The notes: generated from the letters alone by a model not told the origin. Positions 18,564 through 27,826 are shown, numbered from the stretch's first letter. The stretch is 64,000 nt of DNA from an uncultured Robiginitomaculum sp. (GCA_938015875.1 CALLXE010000017.1:1-64000); one strand, 5' to 3'. Numbers and translations are program-made.

Positions 18564-19174
18564 CCCGGCGCAATTTCACCCAAGATCAGTCCGGCATTGC
18601 ATCTGTTGAATTTGCGCTCCTGTCCGGGATTTTGATCGCAGTTACGCTCGGCGCGGTGGAACTGGGCCTTGGCTTTTTGCAATATAACAGCGTGCAGCAA
18701 GCGGCCCGCACCGGCGCGCGTCTGGCCGCCGTCTCTGATCCTGTGGCGTCCGATATGACCGTAATGACCGGCCTTGGCGGCGGAACGTCCGCCGGCGACG
18801 CCATGCCGGCCTATAGCCGGGTTTGCAGCGGAAAAACGCAGCGCTGCTCAGGCGGGCAATACAGCCGGGCGGCTATGAACGCGATTATTACCGGTCCGGA
18901 CAATGACGGAACCTGCGCCGCAACACAAAAAGCGCGGCGCGGACTTTGCGATGTAAAGCCCGGCATTACCCGCCAAAACGTCACCGTAACCTATACGGGA
19001 TCAGGTCTCGGAAAGGCCGGAAATCCTGCAATTTTAGCGCCGCTTGTGACCGTGAAGGTCAGCGATCTAACGTTTGATTTTATCGTTGCTGATGCCTTCT
19101 TGCCCGCAAGTTTTTTAAAAATTCCCGACATAGAAGTCTCGGTTATGGCCGAAGATCTGAGGACTCGATCATGA
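18560..19174 (+). CDS. TadE/TadF-like minor pilin
   Basis: 204 residues. The N-terminal pattern (QDQSGIASVEFALLSGILIA) is the classic TadE-family motif, with Glu inside the start of the membrane helix and the following GLGFLQYNSVQQAARTGAR. The C-terminal domain contains three or four cysteines (VCSGKTQRCSG, CAATQKARRGLC) that may form disulfides. It overlaps the upstream tadE-like gene by 4 bases and the downstream ATPase-like gene by 4 bases. Having two consecutive TadE-family genes after a tadG-like gene is normal for Tad loci. Confidence 0.88.
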   Translation: MTRRNFTQDQSGIASVEFALLSGILIAVTLGAVELGLGFLQYNSVQQAARTGARLAAVSDPVASDMTVMTGLGGGTSAGDAMPAYSRVCSGKTQRCSGGQYSRAAMNAIITGPDNDGTCAATQKARRGLCDVKPGITRQNVTVTYTGSGLGKAGNPAILAPLVTVKVSDLTFDFIVADAFLPASFLKIPDIEVSVMAEDLRTRS

Positions 19175-19980
19175 GCGCCCAAGCGACACAGCCAAATTGC
19201 CTCGCATTTATGGGTGCCATTGGCGGCGCCGGCGTAACAGGCGCCGTCATTGAAACGGGGTTTAGCATTTTAAAGGCAAAGCGCCCGGGCCATGCGGCTG
19301 CGCCGCGCGTTTGTCTGATGGATTTGGATTTTGAAAACGGCGCTTTGGCCGGCTATTTGGATGTTTTACCCGGCGTGGATACCGGCGTTTTGGCCGGCGA
19401 TCCCGCGCGCATTGACGGCGCGCTCGCCTCTGCCTTTGTCAGCAAGCATCCGAGCGGTCTTCGCGTCTTGTCTGCCCCCGGCCTTTTGGGCGGAAATAAC
19501 AGCGTCAACGCAGATTGCGTCTTGGCTTTAATGGACGCAGCAGCAAGTCTGTATGATGTCCTGATACTTGACGTGCCGCGCCTCTGGCAACCGTGGACCC
19601 AAGCTGCGCTTATGGCCTCTGATCGCAGCGTGTTGATCACAGAAATGAACATTCCTGCCCTGCATCATACCCGCGATCGCTTGGCTCAAATGGACGCAAT
19701 AATGCCCCAAAGCCCGCCGATTGAACTTGTTATAAACAAGCATGAGCGCCGCAGCTTTCGCGCCGCAATTACTGCCGACGATGCGCGGCAGGCCTTGGAG
19801 CGCGACATTACAGGCTTTGTTTGCATTGACGCCGCAACGCCGCGCAATGCCATGAATTGCGGTCAACCCGCCGGCAGTCTTCATCCGGACAGCCGCTATG
19901 TTAAAGATTGGGACGCGCTGTCCCGCAAACTCATGACCCCGGCCCGGACGCAATCTGCACCCGCGCAGGCGACAGGATAG
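19171..19980 (+). CDS. cpaE: CpaE/TadZ-like ParA-family protein with degenerate Walker A
   Basis: 269 residues with the fold pattern of MinD/ParA-like CpaE/TadZ proteins: an N-terminal GAIGGAGVTG loop, RVCLMDLDFENGALAGYLDV (switch-like Asp strand) and YDVLILDVPRLWQPW (Walker B-like). The P-loop lacks the deviant Walker A lysines (family pattern KGGxGKT/S; here IGGAGVTG), so ATP hydrolysis may be lost, as in some TadZ proteins that act as polar localisers. There is no N-terminal receiver-like domain, unlike Caulobacter CpaE. It is translationally coupled to tadE-like and sits just before cpaF, the expected place. Confidence 0.8.
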   Translation: MSAQATQPNCLAFMGAIGGAGVTGAVIETGFSILKAKRPGHAAAPRVCLMDLDFENGALAGYLDVLPGVDTGVLAGDPARIDGALASAFVSKHPSGLRVLSAPGLLGGNNSVNADCVLALMDAAASLYDVLILDVPRLWQPWTQAALMASDRSVLITEMNIPALHHTRDRLAQMDAIMPQSPPIELVINKHERRSFRAAITADDARQALERDITGFVCIDAATPRNAMNCGQPAGSLHPDSRYVKDWDALSRKLMTPARTQSAPAQATG

Positions 19981-19989
19981 GCGGTAGAT

Positions 19990-21483
19990 ATGGGACGGTT
20001 TTCAGACGCCTTAAACGGAATTGCAGCGGGCCGGCCGGCGCAGGTACAGCCGGGCACGTCCAAAAATGACGGGCCGTTAATCGCGCCGGCGCTTGTCAAT
20101 ATCGCTGCGACCTCAGGACAAAGCCCTGCGCCCCAAGACAAGCGGGAAAACGGGCCGGCAGACGCGCGTATGGACGCGAAGATGAAAATTCACAGCCGGC
20201 TTATTGATGAAATCGATCTGTCCGCCCTCGACACCTTGACCGAGCCGCAACTGCGCGCGCGGGTACAGGACGTTGTCGCCGGCCTTGCGGCGGAAGAAAA
20301 ACTGGTCATGAACGCCGCTGAAATCCGCCAATTTGCGAGCGAGATATTTGACGAAATGACCGGTCTCGGCCCGCTGGAACCGCTGCTGAAAGATGACGCC
20401 ATTGCTGATATTTTGATCAATGGCCACGAGCAGGTTTATGTCGAGCGCGGCGGCGAGCTTGAAGTCACGCCGGTGCGGTTTCGCGATGAAGCCCATCTTT
20501 TGCGCATCATTAATCGCATTGTATCCCAAGTCGGCCGGCGCGTTGATGAGAGCATGCCATTATGTGACGCCCGCCTTCTCGACGGATCTCGGGTCAATGT
20601 TGCCATTGCGCCGATTGCCGTAGACGGGCCGCTGGTGTCTATTCGAAAGTTTTCCAAAAAGCCTTTCACGTTTGACAAATTGGTATCCTTTGGCGCCATG
20701 CCGCAGGAAATGGCGGATTTTCTTCACGCCGCCTGCAAGTCCCGCGTGACCATATTGATTTCCGGCGGGACCGGTTCCGGTAAGACAACGCTGCTGAACG
20801 CCCTGTCCCAAGCGATCAGCCACAAAGAACGGCTGATTACGATTGAGGATGCCGCAGAGCTTCAATTGCAACAACCCCATGTGGCGCGCATGGAAACCCG
20901 CCCGCCCAATGTCGAGGGCAAGGGCGAAATTCGCCAGCGCGAACTGGTGAAAAACGCCCTGCGTATGCGCCCCGACCGGGTCATATTGGGCGAGGTTCGG
21001 GGCGAAGAAGCGTTTGATATGCTGCAAGCGATGAACACAGGCCACGAAGGCTCTATGGCGACACTTCATGCCAATACGCCCCGCGACGCCATTACCCGCC
21101 TCGAGCAAATGGTGGCCATGGGTGATATGAAAATCACGCCGGAAGCCGTCGCCGGGCAAATCGCCTCCGCGATCGGGCTTATCGTTCAGGCGACTCGCAT
21201 GTCAGACGGACAGCGCAAGATTATTTCTGTGTCGGAAATCACCGGCATGGAAGGCGCGATCATCCAAATGCAGGAAATTTTTAATTACACAAAATTGGCG
21301 ACGGACGGTGACGGAAAAGTTATCGGAGAGCACCGCGCAACCGGTATTCGTCCGAAATGCCTGGATCATATTTTAACCCGCGGCATCCGCGTCCCGGCCG
21401 ATTTATTTCAGCCCCGCACACTGGGCCCGAAAGCCATCTTGCCACAATCCGAAGACGATCAAAACGGGACGCCGCATGACTGA
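19990..21483 (+). CDS. cpaF: CpaF/TadA secretion ATPase
   Basis: 497 residues. It is a type II/IV secretion ATPase with a CpaF-type N-terminal helical part, Walker A GGTGSGKT (259-266), the Asp box ([12 protein letters not shown]), Walker B region [15 protein letters not shown] and His box [14 protein letters not shown]. It is cytoplasmic and hexameric, and powers pilus extension or retraction or secretion through the TadB/TadC platform. Length and motifs are complete. The first roughly 60 residues are Pro/Ala/Gly-rich and probably flexible. It overlaps tadB by 8 bases. Confidence 0.96.
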   Translation: MGRFSDALNGIAAGRPAQVQPGTSKNDGPLIAPALVNIAATSGQSPAPQDKRENGPADARMDAKMKIHSRLIDEIDLSALDTLTEPQLRARVQDVVAGLAAEEKLVMNAAEIRQFASEIFDEMTGLGPLEPLLKDDAIADILINGHEQVYVERGGELEVTPVRFRDEAHLLRIINRIVSQVGRRVDESMPLCDARLLDGSRVNVAIAPIAVDGPLVSIRKFSKKPFTFDKLVSFGAMPQEMADFLHAACKSRVTILISGGTGSGKTTLLNALSQAISHKERLITIEDAAELQLQQPHVARMETRPPNVEGKGEIRQRELVKNALRMRPDRVILGEVRGEEAFDMLQAMNTGHEGSMATLHANTPRDAITRLEQMVAMGDMKITPEAVAGQIASAIGLIVQATRMSDGQRKIISVSEITGMEGAIIQMQEIFNYTKLATDGDGKVIGEHRATGIRPKCLDHILTRGIRVPADLFQPRTLGPKAILPQSEDDQNGTPHD

Positions 21484-22435
21484 TATTCCGGTTTTTGTCA
21501 TATATATTACGATCTTTGCCGCAGCCTTTTTAGGGATGCAGGCGATCATCGGCGCAGGTCAACAAACCGCCGTGCGCATGCGTTTGGCCAATGCACGCCT
21601 GCGTAAATTGTCCGGCAAAGAAAACGATATTGACGTTATTGCAAAACTTCGCAAAAGCCGCAGCCTAAACGCAGATGGCGACCTTGTTGTCATCGTCAAC
21701 CGTATTAATAAATTAGTGCTGCAATCCGGCGCGCCTTTGGGAAAATACGGTATTTACATCGCCATGCTGATTACGCCGATTGTGCTCGCGGGCGGGATTT
21801 TTATTGTAAAAGGTTATATCCTGCTGTCGGCGGCCGGATTTATCGCCGGTCTGATTTTGCCCTTACTCGTTTTAAAAAAGCTCGTCAGCCGGCGGCGTAA
21901 TAAAGTCGGAGAGCAGCTTCCGGAAGCGTTGGACGTTATCGTCCGCTCTTTATCGGCCGGTCATCCTGTACCCGTTGCCATGAATATGGTCGCCCGCGAA
22001 ATGGCAGATCCGATTGGCAGCGAATTTGGTTTGGCAACTGATGAGATCGCTTTTGGCACCGGTCTTGGCGAAGGCGTGCAGCGTATGGCCGACCGCATTG
22101 GTCAAGTTGATTTTGACCTGTTCGCCGCTACGGTTCGCCTTCAGGAACGCACAGGCGGCAATCTGGCAGAGCTGCTGCGCAGTAATTCCCACACTATTCG
22201 GGACCGTCAACGCATGCGCCTGAAAATTCAGGCAGCCTCATCAGAAGGCCGTATGTCCGCGTTGATTTTAAACATTGCGCCTGTCCTTTTATATATTGCC
22301 ATTCGCGTAACCGCCCCTGATTTCTACGGCGACGTCAAAGGTCACAAAGCCATGACTTACGGATTTTGGTTTGCCGGCATTTGGATGCTGCTTGGGAATT
22401 TGGTCATGCGCAAAATGATCAATTTTCGGATTTAA
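21476..22435 (+). CDS. tadB: TadB inner-membrane platform protein
   Basis: 319 residues. The family layout is present: an N-terminal membrane helix (VFVIYITIFAAAFLGMQAI), a paired hydrophobic segment at about 95-145, a T2SSF (GspF-like) domain (LPEALDVIVRSLSAGHPVPVA ... RTGGNLAELL) and C-terminal helices. The Glu and Gly in the RTGGNLAELL motif are the usual GspF markers. With TadC it forms the inner-membrane platform driven by CpaF. The 8-base overlap with cpaF shows tight coupling. Confidence 0.94.
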   Translation: MTDIPVFVIYITIFAAAFLGMQAIIGAGQQTAVRMRLANARLRKLSGKENDIDVIAKLRKSRSLNADGDLVVIVNRINKLVLQSGAPLGKYGIYIAMLITPIVLAGGIFIVKGYILLSAAGFIAGLILPLLVLKKLVSRRRNKVGEQLPEALDVIVRSLSAGHPVPVAMNMVAREMADPIGSEFGLATDEIAFGTGLGEGVQRMADRIGQVDFDLFAATVRLQERTGGNLAELLRSNSHTIRDRQRMRLKIQAASSEGRMSALILNIAPVLLYIAIRVTAPDFYGDVKGHKAMTYGFWFAGIWMLLGNLVMRKMINFRI

Positions 22436-22443
22436 GGCGCGCT

Positions 22444-23364
22444 ATGACCCAATTTTCACTCTCCCCTGAAATGCAAATATCCGTTGCAATAATCTTTCTG
22501 GCTTTGTCCGCCGCACTGGTTGTGATCGCGATAAAAACAGCGCTGGATGAAGGCCGGCAGACTCAAAAGCGGTTGAGGCCGGCCGGCGCTGCCCCGCAAA
22601 CCGAACAGAATGCAGCGGCGTCTGCCTTTTCAAAATTTGCCGGACAAATCACCCTGCCGGACGCGCAGGAAATTTCCCGCATCCGGTATTTGCTATCCCA
22701 AGCCGGCTTCTTCTCTCCGAGCGCAGTGAGCATTTTTTATGCCGCTCGCGTACTCGCAATTATCGTTCCGCAGATAGTCTTAGTCTCGGCTTGGGGGTTA
22801 GTGCCGCATGATATGGACGCCAAGAATCTGCTGCTGGCATCGTCGGTTTTGGGTCTGGCGGGCATGATGGGGCCGCAAATATTGGTTACGCATCTGAAAA
22901 AGCACCGGACATATGCCTGCAAAGAAGGCTTCCCGGACATGATGGATTTGCTGGTCGCCTGTATTGAAGCCGGCTTGGGTTTGGACGCAGCCTTAGTGCG
23001 GGTCTCAGGCGAGCTTGCCCGCCGCTATCCGCCGCTTAAGACCGGTTTGGATTTGATGAATTTGGAGCTGCGCGCCGGCCGCGAGCGCCACGAAGCCCTT
23101 AAAAACTTTGCTGATCGCCTTGATCTGGAAGAGGCCAAAGCGCTCGCCGTTATGCTGAAACAATCCGAAGAAATGGGCAGTTCATTGGGCGATGCCCTGC
23201 GTACATTTTCAGAAGAAATGCGAAGCAAACGTATGCTTATGGCCGAAGAAAAGGCGCTCGCCCTGTCCGCAAAACTGACCGTCCCTCTGATCTTATTTAT
23301 CTTTCCGACGATTATGATCATGTTGCTCTTGCCGGCAGGAATACGCTTGGCAGAGGGGCTGTGA
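22444..23364 (+). CDS. tadC: TadC inner-membrane platform protein
   Basis: 306 residues from the ATG at 22444, nine bases after tadB with AAGGCG just upstream; a longer frame back to 22366 would overlap tadB deeply and is rejected. N-terminal membrane helix (VAIIFLALSAALVVIAI), central hydrophobic pair, and a T2SSF domain with GFPDMMDLLVACIEAGLGLD and KQSEEMGSSLGDAL. It ends in a hydrophobic helix (LTVPLILFIFPTIMIMLL). It partners with TadB in the platform. Confidence 0.94.
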   Translation: MTQFSLSPEMQISVAIIFLALSAALVVIAIKTALDEGRQTQKRLRPAGAAPQTEQNAAASAFSKFAGQITLPDAQEISRIRYLLSQAGFFSPSAVSIFYAARVLAIIVPQIVLVSAWGLVPHDMDAKNLLLASSVLGLAGMMGPQILVTHLKKHRTYACKEGFPDMMDLLVACIEAGLGLDAALVRVSGELARRYPPLKTGLDLMNLELRAGRERHEALKNFADRLDLEEAKALAVMLKQSEEMGSSLGDALRTFSEEMRSKRMLMAEEKALALSAKLTVPLILFIFPTIMIMLLLPAGIRLAEGL

Positions 23365-24239
23365 TGCGCGCGGCTCTGTCGGTCATAATTTTAGGCGCAG
23401 GCCTTGCCTGCAACCCGCTTTGCGCCGCGCAGGACAGTGTTATCGTGCGCCCCGTCCTGACCCAAGGTTTGACAGAGGCTCAAATTGACGTGCTGATGAA
23501 GACCGGGAACTCTGCCATGACAGCGCGCAATTACGCGGCAGCTTATGACGCCTATTATCGGGTGTACATTGAGACCAAGTCTGAGCCGCCCGTCAATATC
23601 GATCTGAATATCAGTCTGGGAAATGCGTTGCTTGGCCTTGGCCATTATGCCCGCGCCCGTCCCTATTTTCAGTCCGCCCCGCGCAGCCCGCAAAGCTTTG
23701 CAGGGGAAATTCTTTGCCGCGCTGCGCTGAACGCTTCGGATGATATTGAGGTCGACTTAAACGCTGCGCTGGAGATTAATTTGACAGACACGCGGCTTTG
23801 GATCGCGCTGGGACAATTTTATGACGGGGCCGGACGCAGTCTTGAAGCGCAGTCAACTTATGTGCAGGCGTTAAAGGCCGGCGCAAACCACGCCGTGATC
23901 GTCAACAGCCTGGGTATGTCGCTCTTGAGCGCGGGACGGTTTGATGCCGCGCTGGAGAAATTTAAGCAGGCTAATGCCATCGCGCCGGATGCAGATTTAT
24001 TTGATAATAATCGGCGGCTGACCCTGGCTCTGATGGGGGATTATGACGGCGCGGTATCTGAGATTTCTGAAGCCCGCGCGGCCCATATTTATACGGACGC
24101 CGGCATCATTGCAGCCCGCGCCGGTCACAACAATACGGCCCGCGCGCTTTACAGTCGGGCGCTGACGGTCAGTCCGATCTGGTTTCCGAAAGCTCAGGAA
24201 AACTTGGATGCCTTGAGCACGGGCGCAAGGCCGTCTTAA
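23364..24239 (+). CDS. TPR protein, TadD-like
   Basis: 291 residues. The start is the ATG overlapping the tadC stop (TGATG). It has a signal peptide (LSVIILGAGLACNPLCAA); a lipobox-like GLAC is present but not followed by a typical lipoprotein +2 pattern. The mature part is made of tetratricopeptide repeats at about 40-290 (NLGALL-type helices such as INVSLGNALLGLG-like segments, NSLGMSLLSAGRFDAALEKF). TadD proteins are TPR components thought to act as pilotins or assembly scaffolds in the periplasm. It is the last gene of the operon. Its stop overlaps the convergent exoD stop by 4 bases. Confidence 0.87.
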   Translation: MRAALSVIILGAGLACNPLCAAQDSVIVRPVLTQGLTEAQIDVLMKTGNSAMTARNYAAAYDAYYRVYIETKSEPPVNIDLNISLGNALLGLGHYARARPYFQSAPRSPQSFAGEILCRAALNASDDIEVDLNAALEINLTDTRLWIALGQFYDGAGRSLEAQSTYVQALKAGANHAVIVNSLGMSLLSAGRFDAALEKFKQANAIAPDADLFDNNRRLTLALMGDYDGAVSEISEARAAHIYTDAGIIAARAGHNNTARALYSRALTVSPIWFPKAQENLDALSTGARPS

Positions 24240-24838
24240 AACGGTAAATCAATTTTTCCGATCAGATCCGCTATGAAAAATGCCGAGGCCACGGATAATG
24301 AAAAGGCCAGCGCCATAACAACACCGTCGCGGGCCATAATGCCAAGACCAAACAGCCCGATCAAAAATCCGGGAATGACAACGCCAAACGGAACAGCGCC
24401 CAAGGGAAACATTGTCAGGGCCAGAACAATCGCAATTAAAGCGGCAAAAACAGTCGCAGGGCCTTTCGCCAGAAATTGTAACCGCGGGCGCAAAATACCG
24501 TCAATCGCGGACAGAACCGGACGAACAAATCGGCGGGCCTTATCCACGCGCTCTTTTTTGATTTTGACCCGGCGCAAAACTTCGGGCATCCACGGCGATT
24601 GTCTGGCCAGTAAAAGCTGGCCGGCAAAGGTGATGACAATAACCGCAAACGCAATCGGTACTCCGGGAATAGCGCCAAGCGGCGTCATCATAAAGAACCC
24701 GACCAAGGTCAGAATCGGCCCAAAAGCGCGATTACCGAAGGATTCAATAAGTGTTTTAAGATCCGTTTCGCCGTTTTCAACCGCGTCATCGACTTTCTTT
24801 AAAATACTTTGAAGCGGTTGTTTGCCGTCATCCGCCAA
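24236..24838 (-). CDS. ExoD family membrane protein
   Basis: 200 residues. It is an ExoD-type protein: an N-terminal soluble helix (LIESFGNRAFGPILTLVGFF), repeated hydrophobic hairpins containing MTPLGAIPGVP and MFPLGAVPFGVVIPG, and a basic loop in the middle (RRVKIKKERVDKARRFVRP). In rhizobia ExoD affects exopolysaccharide production and alkaline tolerance; the biochemical activity is unknown. It is the last gene of a run starting at EIIA. The upstream TonB-like lipoprotein gene overlaps it by 11 bases, indicating translational coupling. ChvG/ChvI, encoded upstream, control exopolysaccharide in rhizobia, which gives this arrangement some functional sense. Confidence 0.88.
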   Translation of the reverse strand: MADDGKQPLQSILKKVDDAVENGETDLKTLIESFGNRAFGPILTLVGFFMMTPLGAIPGVPIAFAVIVITFAGQLLLARQSPWMPEVLRRVKIKKERVDKARRFVRPVLSAIDGILRPRLQFLAKGPATVFAALIAIVLALTMFPLGAVPFGVVIPGFLIGLFGLGIMARDGVVMALAFSLSVASAFFIADLIGKIDLPF

Positions 24839-25256
24839 GGGTCACCAACCCCATCCGGTACCGGATTAAGACGCGGCAGGCGCGAAGCGGCCCGGATTTT
24901 GGCGCCTGAAATCGCCATTTCTCAACGGCTTTTTCCGATGGCGTTGCGAACATTCCGCCGCCCGGAACCGCGCGCTGCACTGTCACATTTTGCGTATTGC
25001 CGTCAGCATCGACATCCAGTTGCACAATCGTCCAGCCTTGACGACCGCCTTTAAAGGCCCGTTTCGGATAGGCGGGCAGGTCGATATTTATGGCAGCCAA
25101 TTTTTCCCCGCCCAAGCAGTCTGTCTCCTGCGCGTACCCTTTGACCCACGGATCAACGGGATAATCAGAGCGCGGCATGAACGGGGCCGGCTCAGATGTT
25201 GCGCAAGCCGACAGAATAAGCCCCGCAGCAATCGCCAAACCGATAAGCCTGATCAT
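24828..25256 (-). CDS. Lipoprotein with TonB C-terminal domain
   Basis: 142 residues with a lipoprotein signal peptide (lipobox LSAC, Cys18). From about residue 60 it carries a TonB-C-type domain: PAYPKRAFKGGRQGWTIVQL, DADGNTQNVTVQRAVPGG and SEKAVEKWRFQAPK match the family's YP...A...G.V.V.F.V...G strand pattern. It lacks the membrane-spanning, proline-rich TonB body, so it is a periplasmic lipoprotein and cannot couple to ExbB/ExbD directly. Such proteins may bind outer-membrane partners or peptidoglycan. It overlaps ptsH by 4 bases and exoD by 11. Confidence 0.85.
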   Translation of the reverse strand: MIRLIGLAIAAGLILSACATSEPAPFMPRSDYPVDPWVKGYAQETDCLGGEKLAAINIDLPAYPKRAFKGGRQGWTIVQLDVDADGNTQNVTVQRAVPGGGMFATPSEKAVEKWRFQAPKSGPLRACRVLIRYRMGLVTLGG

Positions 25257-25552
25257 TCGTCTTCTCCGAAGCGGTTATTGACCAAAGCCGTTAACGCTTC
25301 TACGGCCGCATTCGCTTCGACGCCGGTGGCGCAAATTGTAATATCTTCGCCGCAAGCACTGCCGAGCATTAAAAGCTCCATGATCGAATCCGCGACAACC
25401 GTTTCGGCGTGATCACTGTGGCTCGTCACCGTGATATGCGCATCATAGGCAACGACAGTTTTGACAAATTTATTAGACGCACGGGCGTGCAGGCCGCGCT
25501 TATTGGTCAGCTTAACTCTTGCAATTACCGCATCATTGACAGAGCCGCTCAT
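25253..25552 (-). CDS. ptsH: PTS phosphocarrier protein HPr
   Basis: 99 residues. The active-site motif is GLHARAS with His22 as the phosphorylated histidine, and DSIMELLMLG includes Ser56, equivalent to the regulatory Ser46 of Bacillus HPr. It is the regulatory HPr of the alphaproteobacterial PTS. It starts 3 bases after the EIIA stop, so the pair is co-expressed. The Ser is kept although the gene for its kinase, HprK, is not in the usual place between chvG and EIIA. Confidence 0.94.
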   Translation of the reverse strand: MSGSVNDAVIARVKLTNKRGLHARASNKFVKTVVAYDAHITVTSHSDHAETVVADSIMELLMLGSACGEDITICATGVEANAAVEALTALVNNRFGEDE

Positions 25553-25555
25553 GAT

Positions 25556-25954
25556 CTATCCGGCCAAAATTTCCGACGCAATCGCGATATAGCGCTGCCC
25601 GGCATCTTTGGCTTTCAGGGCGGCATCTTTCAAATCTGATATTTGGCGGGCTTCAGAAAGTTTGATGAGCATTGGCAGATTCACCCCGGCGATGACTTCG
25701 ACTGCGCCGTCTTTCAGCATAGAGATAGCCAGATTGGACGGCGTGCCGCCAAACATGTCGGTCAGCAAAATAACGCCACTGCCGCTGTCGACGGATTGAA
25801 CGCCTGCGCGAATTTCATCGCGGCGCTTTTCCATGTCATCATCCGGCCCGATACAGACAGTTTCGACCTGGTTTTGGGGGCCAACCACATGTTCTGCGGC
25901 GCGGCGCAGCTCTGTGGCAAGCTGTCCGTGGGTGACAATTACAAGTCCGATCAC
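25556..25954 (-). CDS. PTS EIIA component, mannose/fructose type
   Basis: 132 residues. It is an EIIA-Man domain with the phosphoacceptor His9 (VIVTHGQLA) and the conserved VILLTDMFGGTPSN stretch. No EIIB, EIIC or EIID is fused or adjacent, so it is probably a signalling rather than a sugar-transport protein, as in other alphaproteobacteria where this EIIA works with HPr and PtsP. It lies 86 bases after chvG; the separate spacing allows its own promoter. Confidence 0.92.
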   Translation of the reverse strand: MIGLVIVTHGQLATELRRAAEHVVGPQNQVETVCIGPDDDMEKRRDEIRAGVQSVDSGSGVILLTDMFGGTPSNLAISMLKDGAVEVIAGVNLPMLIKLSEARQISDLKDAALKAKDAGQRYIAIASEILAG

Positions 25955-26040
25955 TATGTGTGCCTCGCGTGAATTAAACCGTGATTAAATCAACATTCCA
26001 AAGCTTTGTGAACCGGGAAAATGCATCTTACAGTGAATAA

Positions 26041-27825
26041 TTAACTGTGACGCCAAAGTGGTATTTCAACGGTGAATTTTGCGCCCATAACCGTTTCACC
26101 GTCTGCAGCGAGGCGATTTTCCGCCCGTATTATGCCTTTATGAGCGCGAATAATTTGCCGGCAGATCGCAAGGCCCAATCCGGAGTGCGATCCGAAGGCC
26201 ATACCTTTGGGCCGCTCTGTATAAAACCGGTCAAAGATCGATTCCAGATTATCGGGCGGAATGCCGGGGCCGTCATCATCAACCGTTAAAACAGCTATAT
26301 CAGTATTGTCGCCCTGCCCGGTGGCTTGTCCTTGGCGCACGCGCACGCGAACTTCGCCGCCGCCAGGCGAAAACGTCAGGGCATTGTCGATGAGGTTTCG
26401 CACGACTTGGCCCATTTTTTCTCCGGACCCCCGCACAACCAGCGCGACTTGCGACGGTTCGTCAGATGTTACATAGCGCACAGCCGGCGCATCGTCTGCG
26501 CTCGTCTGGGTGTAAAAATCGGCCATATCCGTGAGCAGTTTTTCGAGGTCAACCGGCTCGCCTTCTGCCCGCGCCAATTCGGCATCCATACGTGAGGCGC
26601 GCGAAATATCCGTAATCAACCGGTCCATACGCCCGACATCGTTTTGAATAATGCTCAGTAATTTTTCGCGTTGCTCTTTCGTTTTGGCGTGTTGAAAGGT
26701 TTCCGTCGCGCTGCGCAGGGACGTCAGCGGGTTTTTAATCTCATGGGCGACGTCAGCGGCAAAATTGGCAATGTCATCAATACGGTCATAAAGCCCGGCC
26801 GTCATCGACCGAAGCGCCACAGATAAATCGCCGATCTCATCACGCCGGCCGGACAGATCGGGAATGGCGTTTCGATTTTCTGAGCTGCGCTGCACGACTT
26901 CTGCCGCTTTGGCCAAACGGCGGATCGGCAGGGCAATAAACAGCGTCAGAGCCAGCGATGTCAGCAAGGTCATAAAGAAAGCCAAAAGCGCAATCGGAGC
27001 CAGCGCCCGGCGTTCATTGGATAAAATCGCTTCTACGTCATTACTCTCCAAGGTCACGACGCCAAGAACGGCCTGCACCCGTTTCACCGGCAGACTGACA
27101 GCGACGATTAAGCTGTCATCTGCATTATACTGCTCTCCGATCACCGGGTCGCCCAGCAGGGCCCGGCGAACGTCTTGGTCAATATTGCGCCGCAGCCGGT
27201 CGCGGCGCTGCCTGAAACTCGGAATTGCCCGCACAGCAGATACAATGGCTGCCTCGGCCCGCTCCCCCAAACTTTGGGATGGGCGGGATGACGGCCGCGG
27301 CCTTTCAGGGCGCGGATAGCCGGCCTCGCCCGGCGGGACATAGCGCGGCGCAGGAGAGTTTGCGTCATCGACGCTGCCGGCTTCAGAGCTGCCCTGCGCC
27401 GGAGTTTCGGGGCCCGCCACAGGCGGGTCCAAGGGCTCGACATCAATAGCGCCGTCAGAAATCGCGCTGTCAACGATCAGGTTCGCGTCCAAGTCATACA
27501 AGCGAACGCGGGAGCCGGCCGGCAAACCGACCCGGCGCATTGTGCGCCGGGCGGCATCAATATCCAATGTCGGAATCAGGCCGTCTCCGGTCGCGTCACT
27601 GGCCAGAATGTTGGTAATCAGTTCGGCCTGAGAATACAGGTTTTGCAGCTTGGCATCGATCAGGCCGCGCCGCACTTCATTCAAGGTCAACGCACCGACA
27701 ACCAATATCAGCAGCCCCACCATATTGGAGATAAAAATGGCCCTGGCCAGGGACGAAAACGCAATAGAGCGGCTGCGCGAGCGCCGCTCCGGTCTGCGTT
27801 TTACCGCCTGTCCGGCGGAAGCCAT
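26041..27825 (-). CDS. chvG: ChvG/ExoS-type sensor histidine kinase
   Basis: 594 residues from the ATG at 27825, one base after the chvI stop; in-frame ATGs at 27858 and 27879 would overlap chvI and add 11-18 residues. The layout is a basic N-terminus, TM1 (about 25-47), a periplasmic sensor domain of about 230 residues with an Asp/Pro/Ser-rich insertion, TM2 (about 276-300), HAMP, HisKA with VAHEIKNPLTSLR (His361) and HATPase with N-box NLIDNAL, DDGPGIP and SGLGLAI. ChvG responds to acid and envelope stress in rhizobia, where ExoR restrains it. No exoR is visible here. Its partner is ChvI directly upstream. Confidence 0.93.
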   Translation of the reverse strand: MASAGQAVKRRPERRSRSRSIAFSSLARAIFISNMVGLLILVVGALTLNEVRRGLIDAKLQNLYSQAELITNILASDATGDGLIPTLDIDAARRTMRRVGLPAGSRVRLYDLDANLIVDSAISDGAIDVEPLDPPVAGPETPAQGSSEAGSVDDANSPAPRYVPPGEAGYPRPERPRPSSRPSQSLGERAEAAIVSAVRAIPSFRQRRDRLRRNIDQDVRRALLGDPVIGEQYNADDSLIVAVSLPVKRVQAVLGVVTLESNDVEAILSNERRALAPIALLAFFMTLLTSLALTLFIALPIRRLAKAAEVVQRSSENRNAIPDLSGRRDEIGDLSVALRSMTAGLYDRIDDIANFAADVAHEIKNPLTSLRSATETFQHAKTKEQREKLLSIIQNDVGRMDRLITDISRASRMDAELARAEGEPVDLEKLLTDMADFYTQTSADDAPAVRYVTSDEPSQVALVVRGSGEKMGQVVRNLIDNALTFSPGGGEVRVRVRQGQATGQGDNTDIAVLTVDDDGPGIPPDNLESIFDRFYTERPKGMAFGSHSGLGLAICRQIIRAHKGIIRAENRLAADGETVMGAKFTVEIPLWRHS

Positions 27826-27826
27826 A

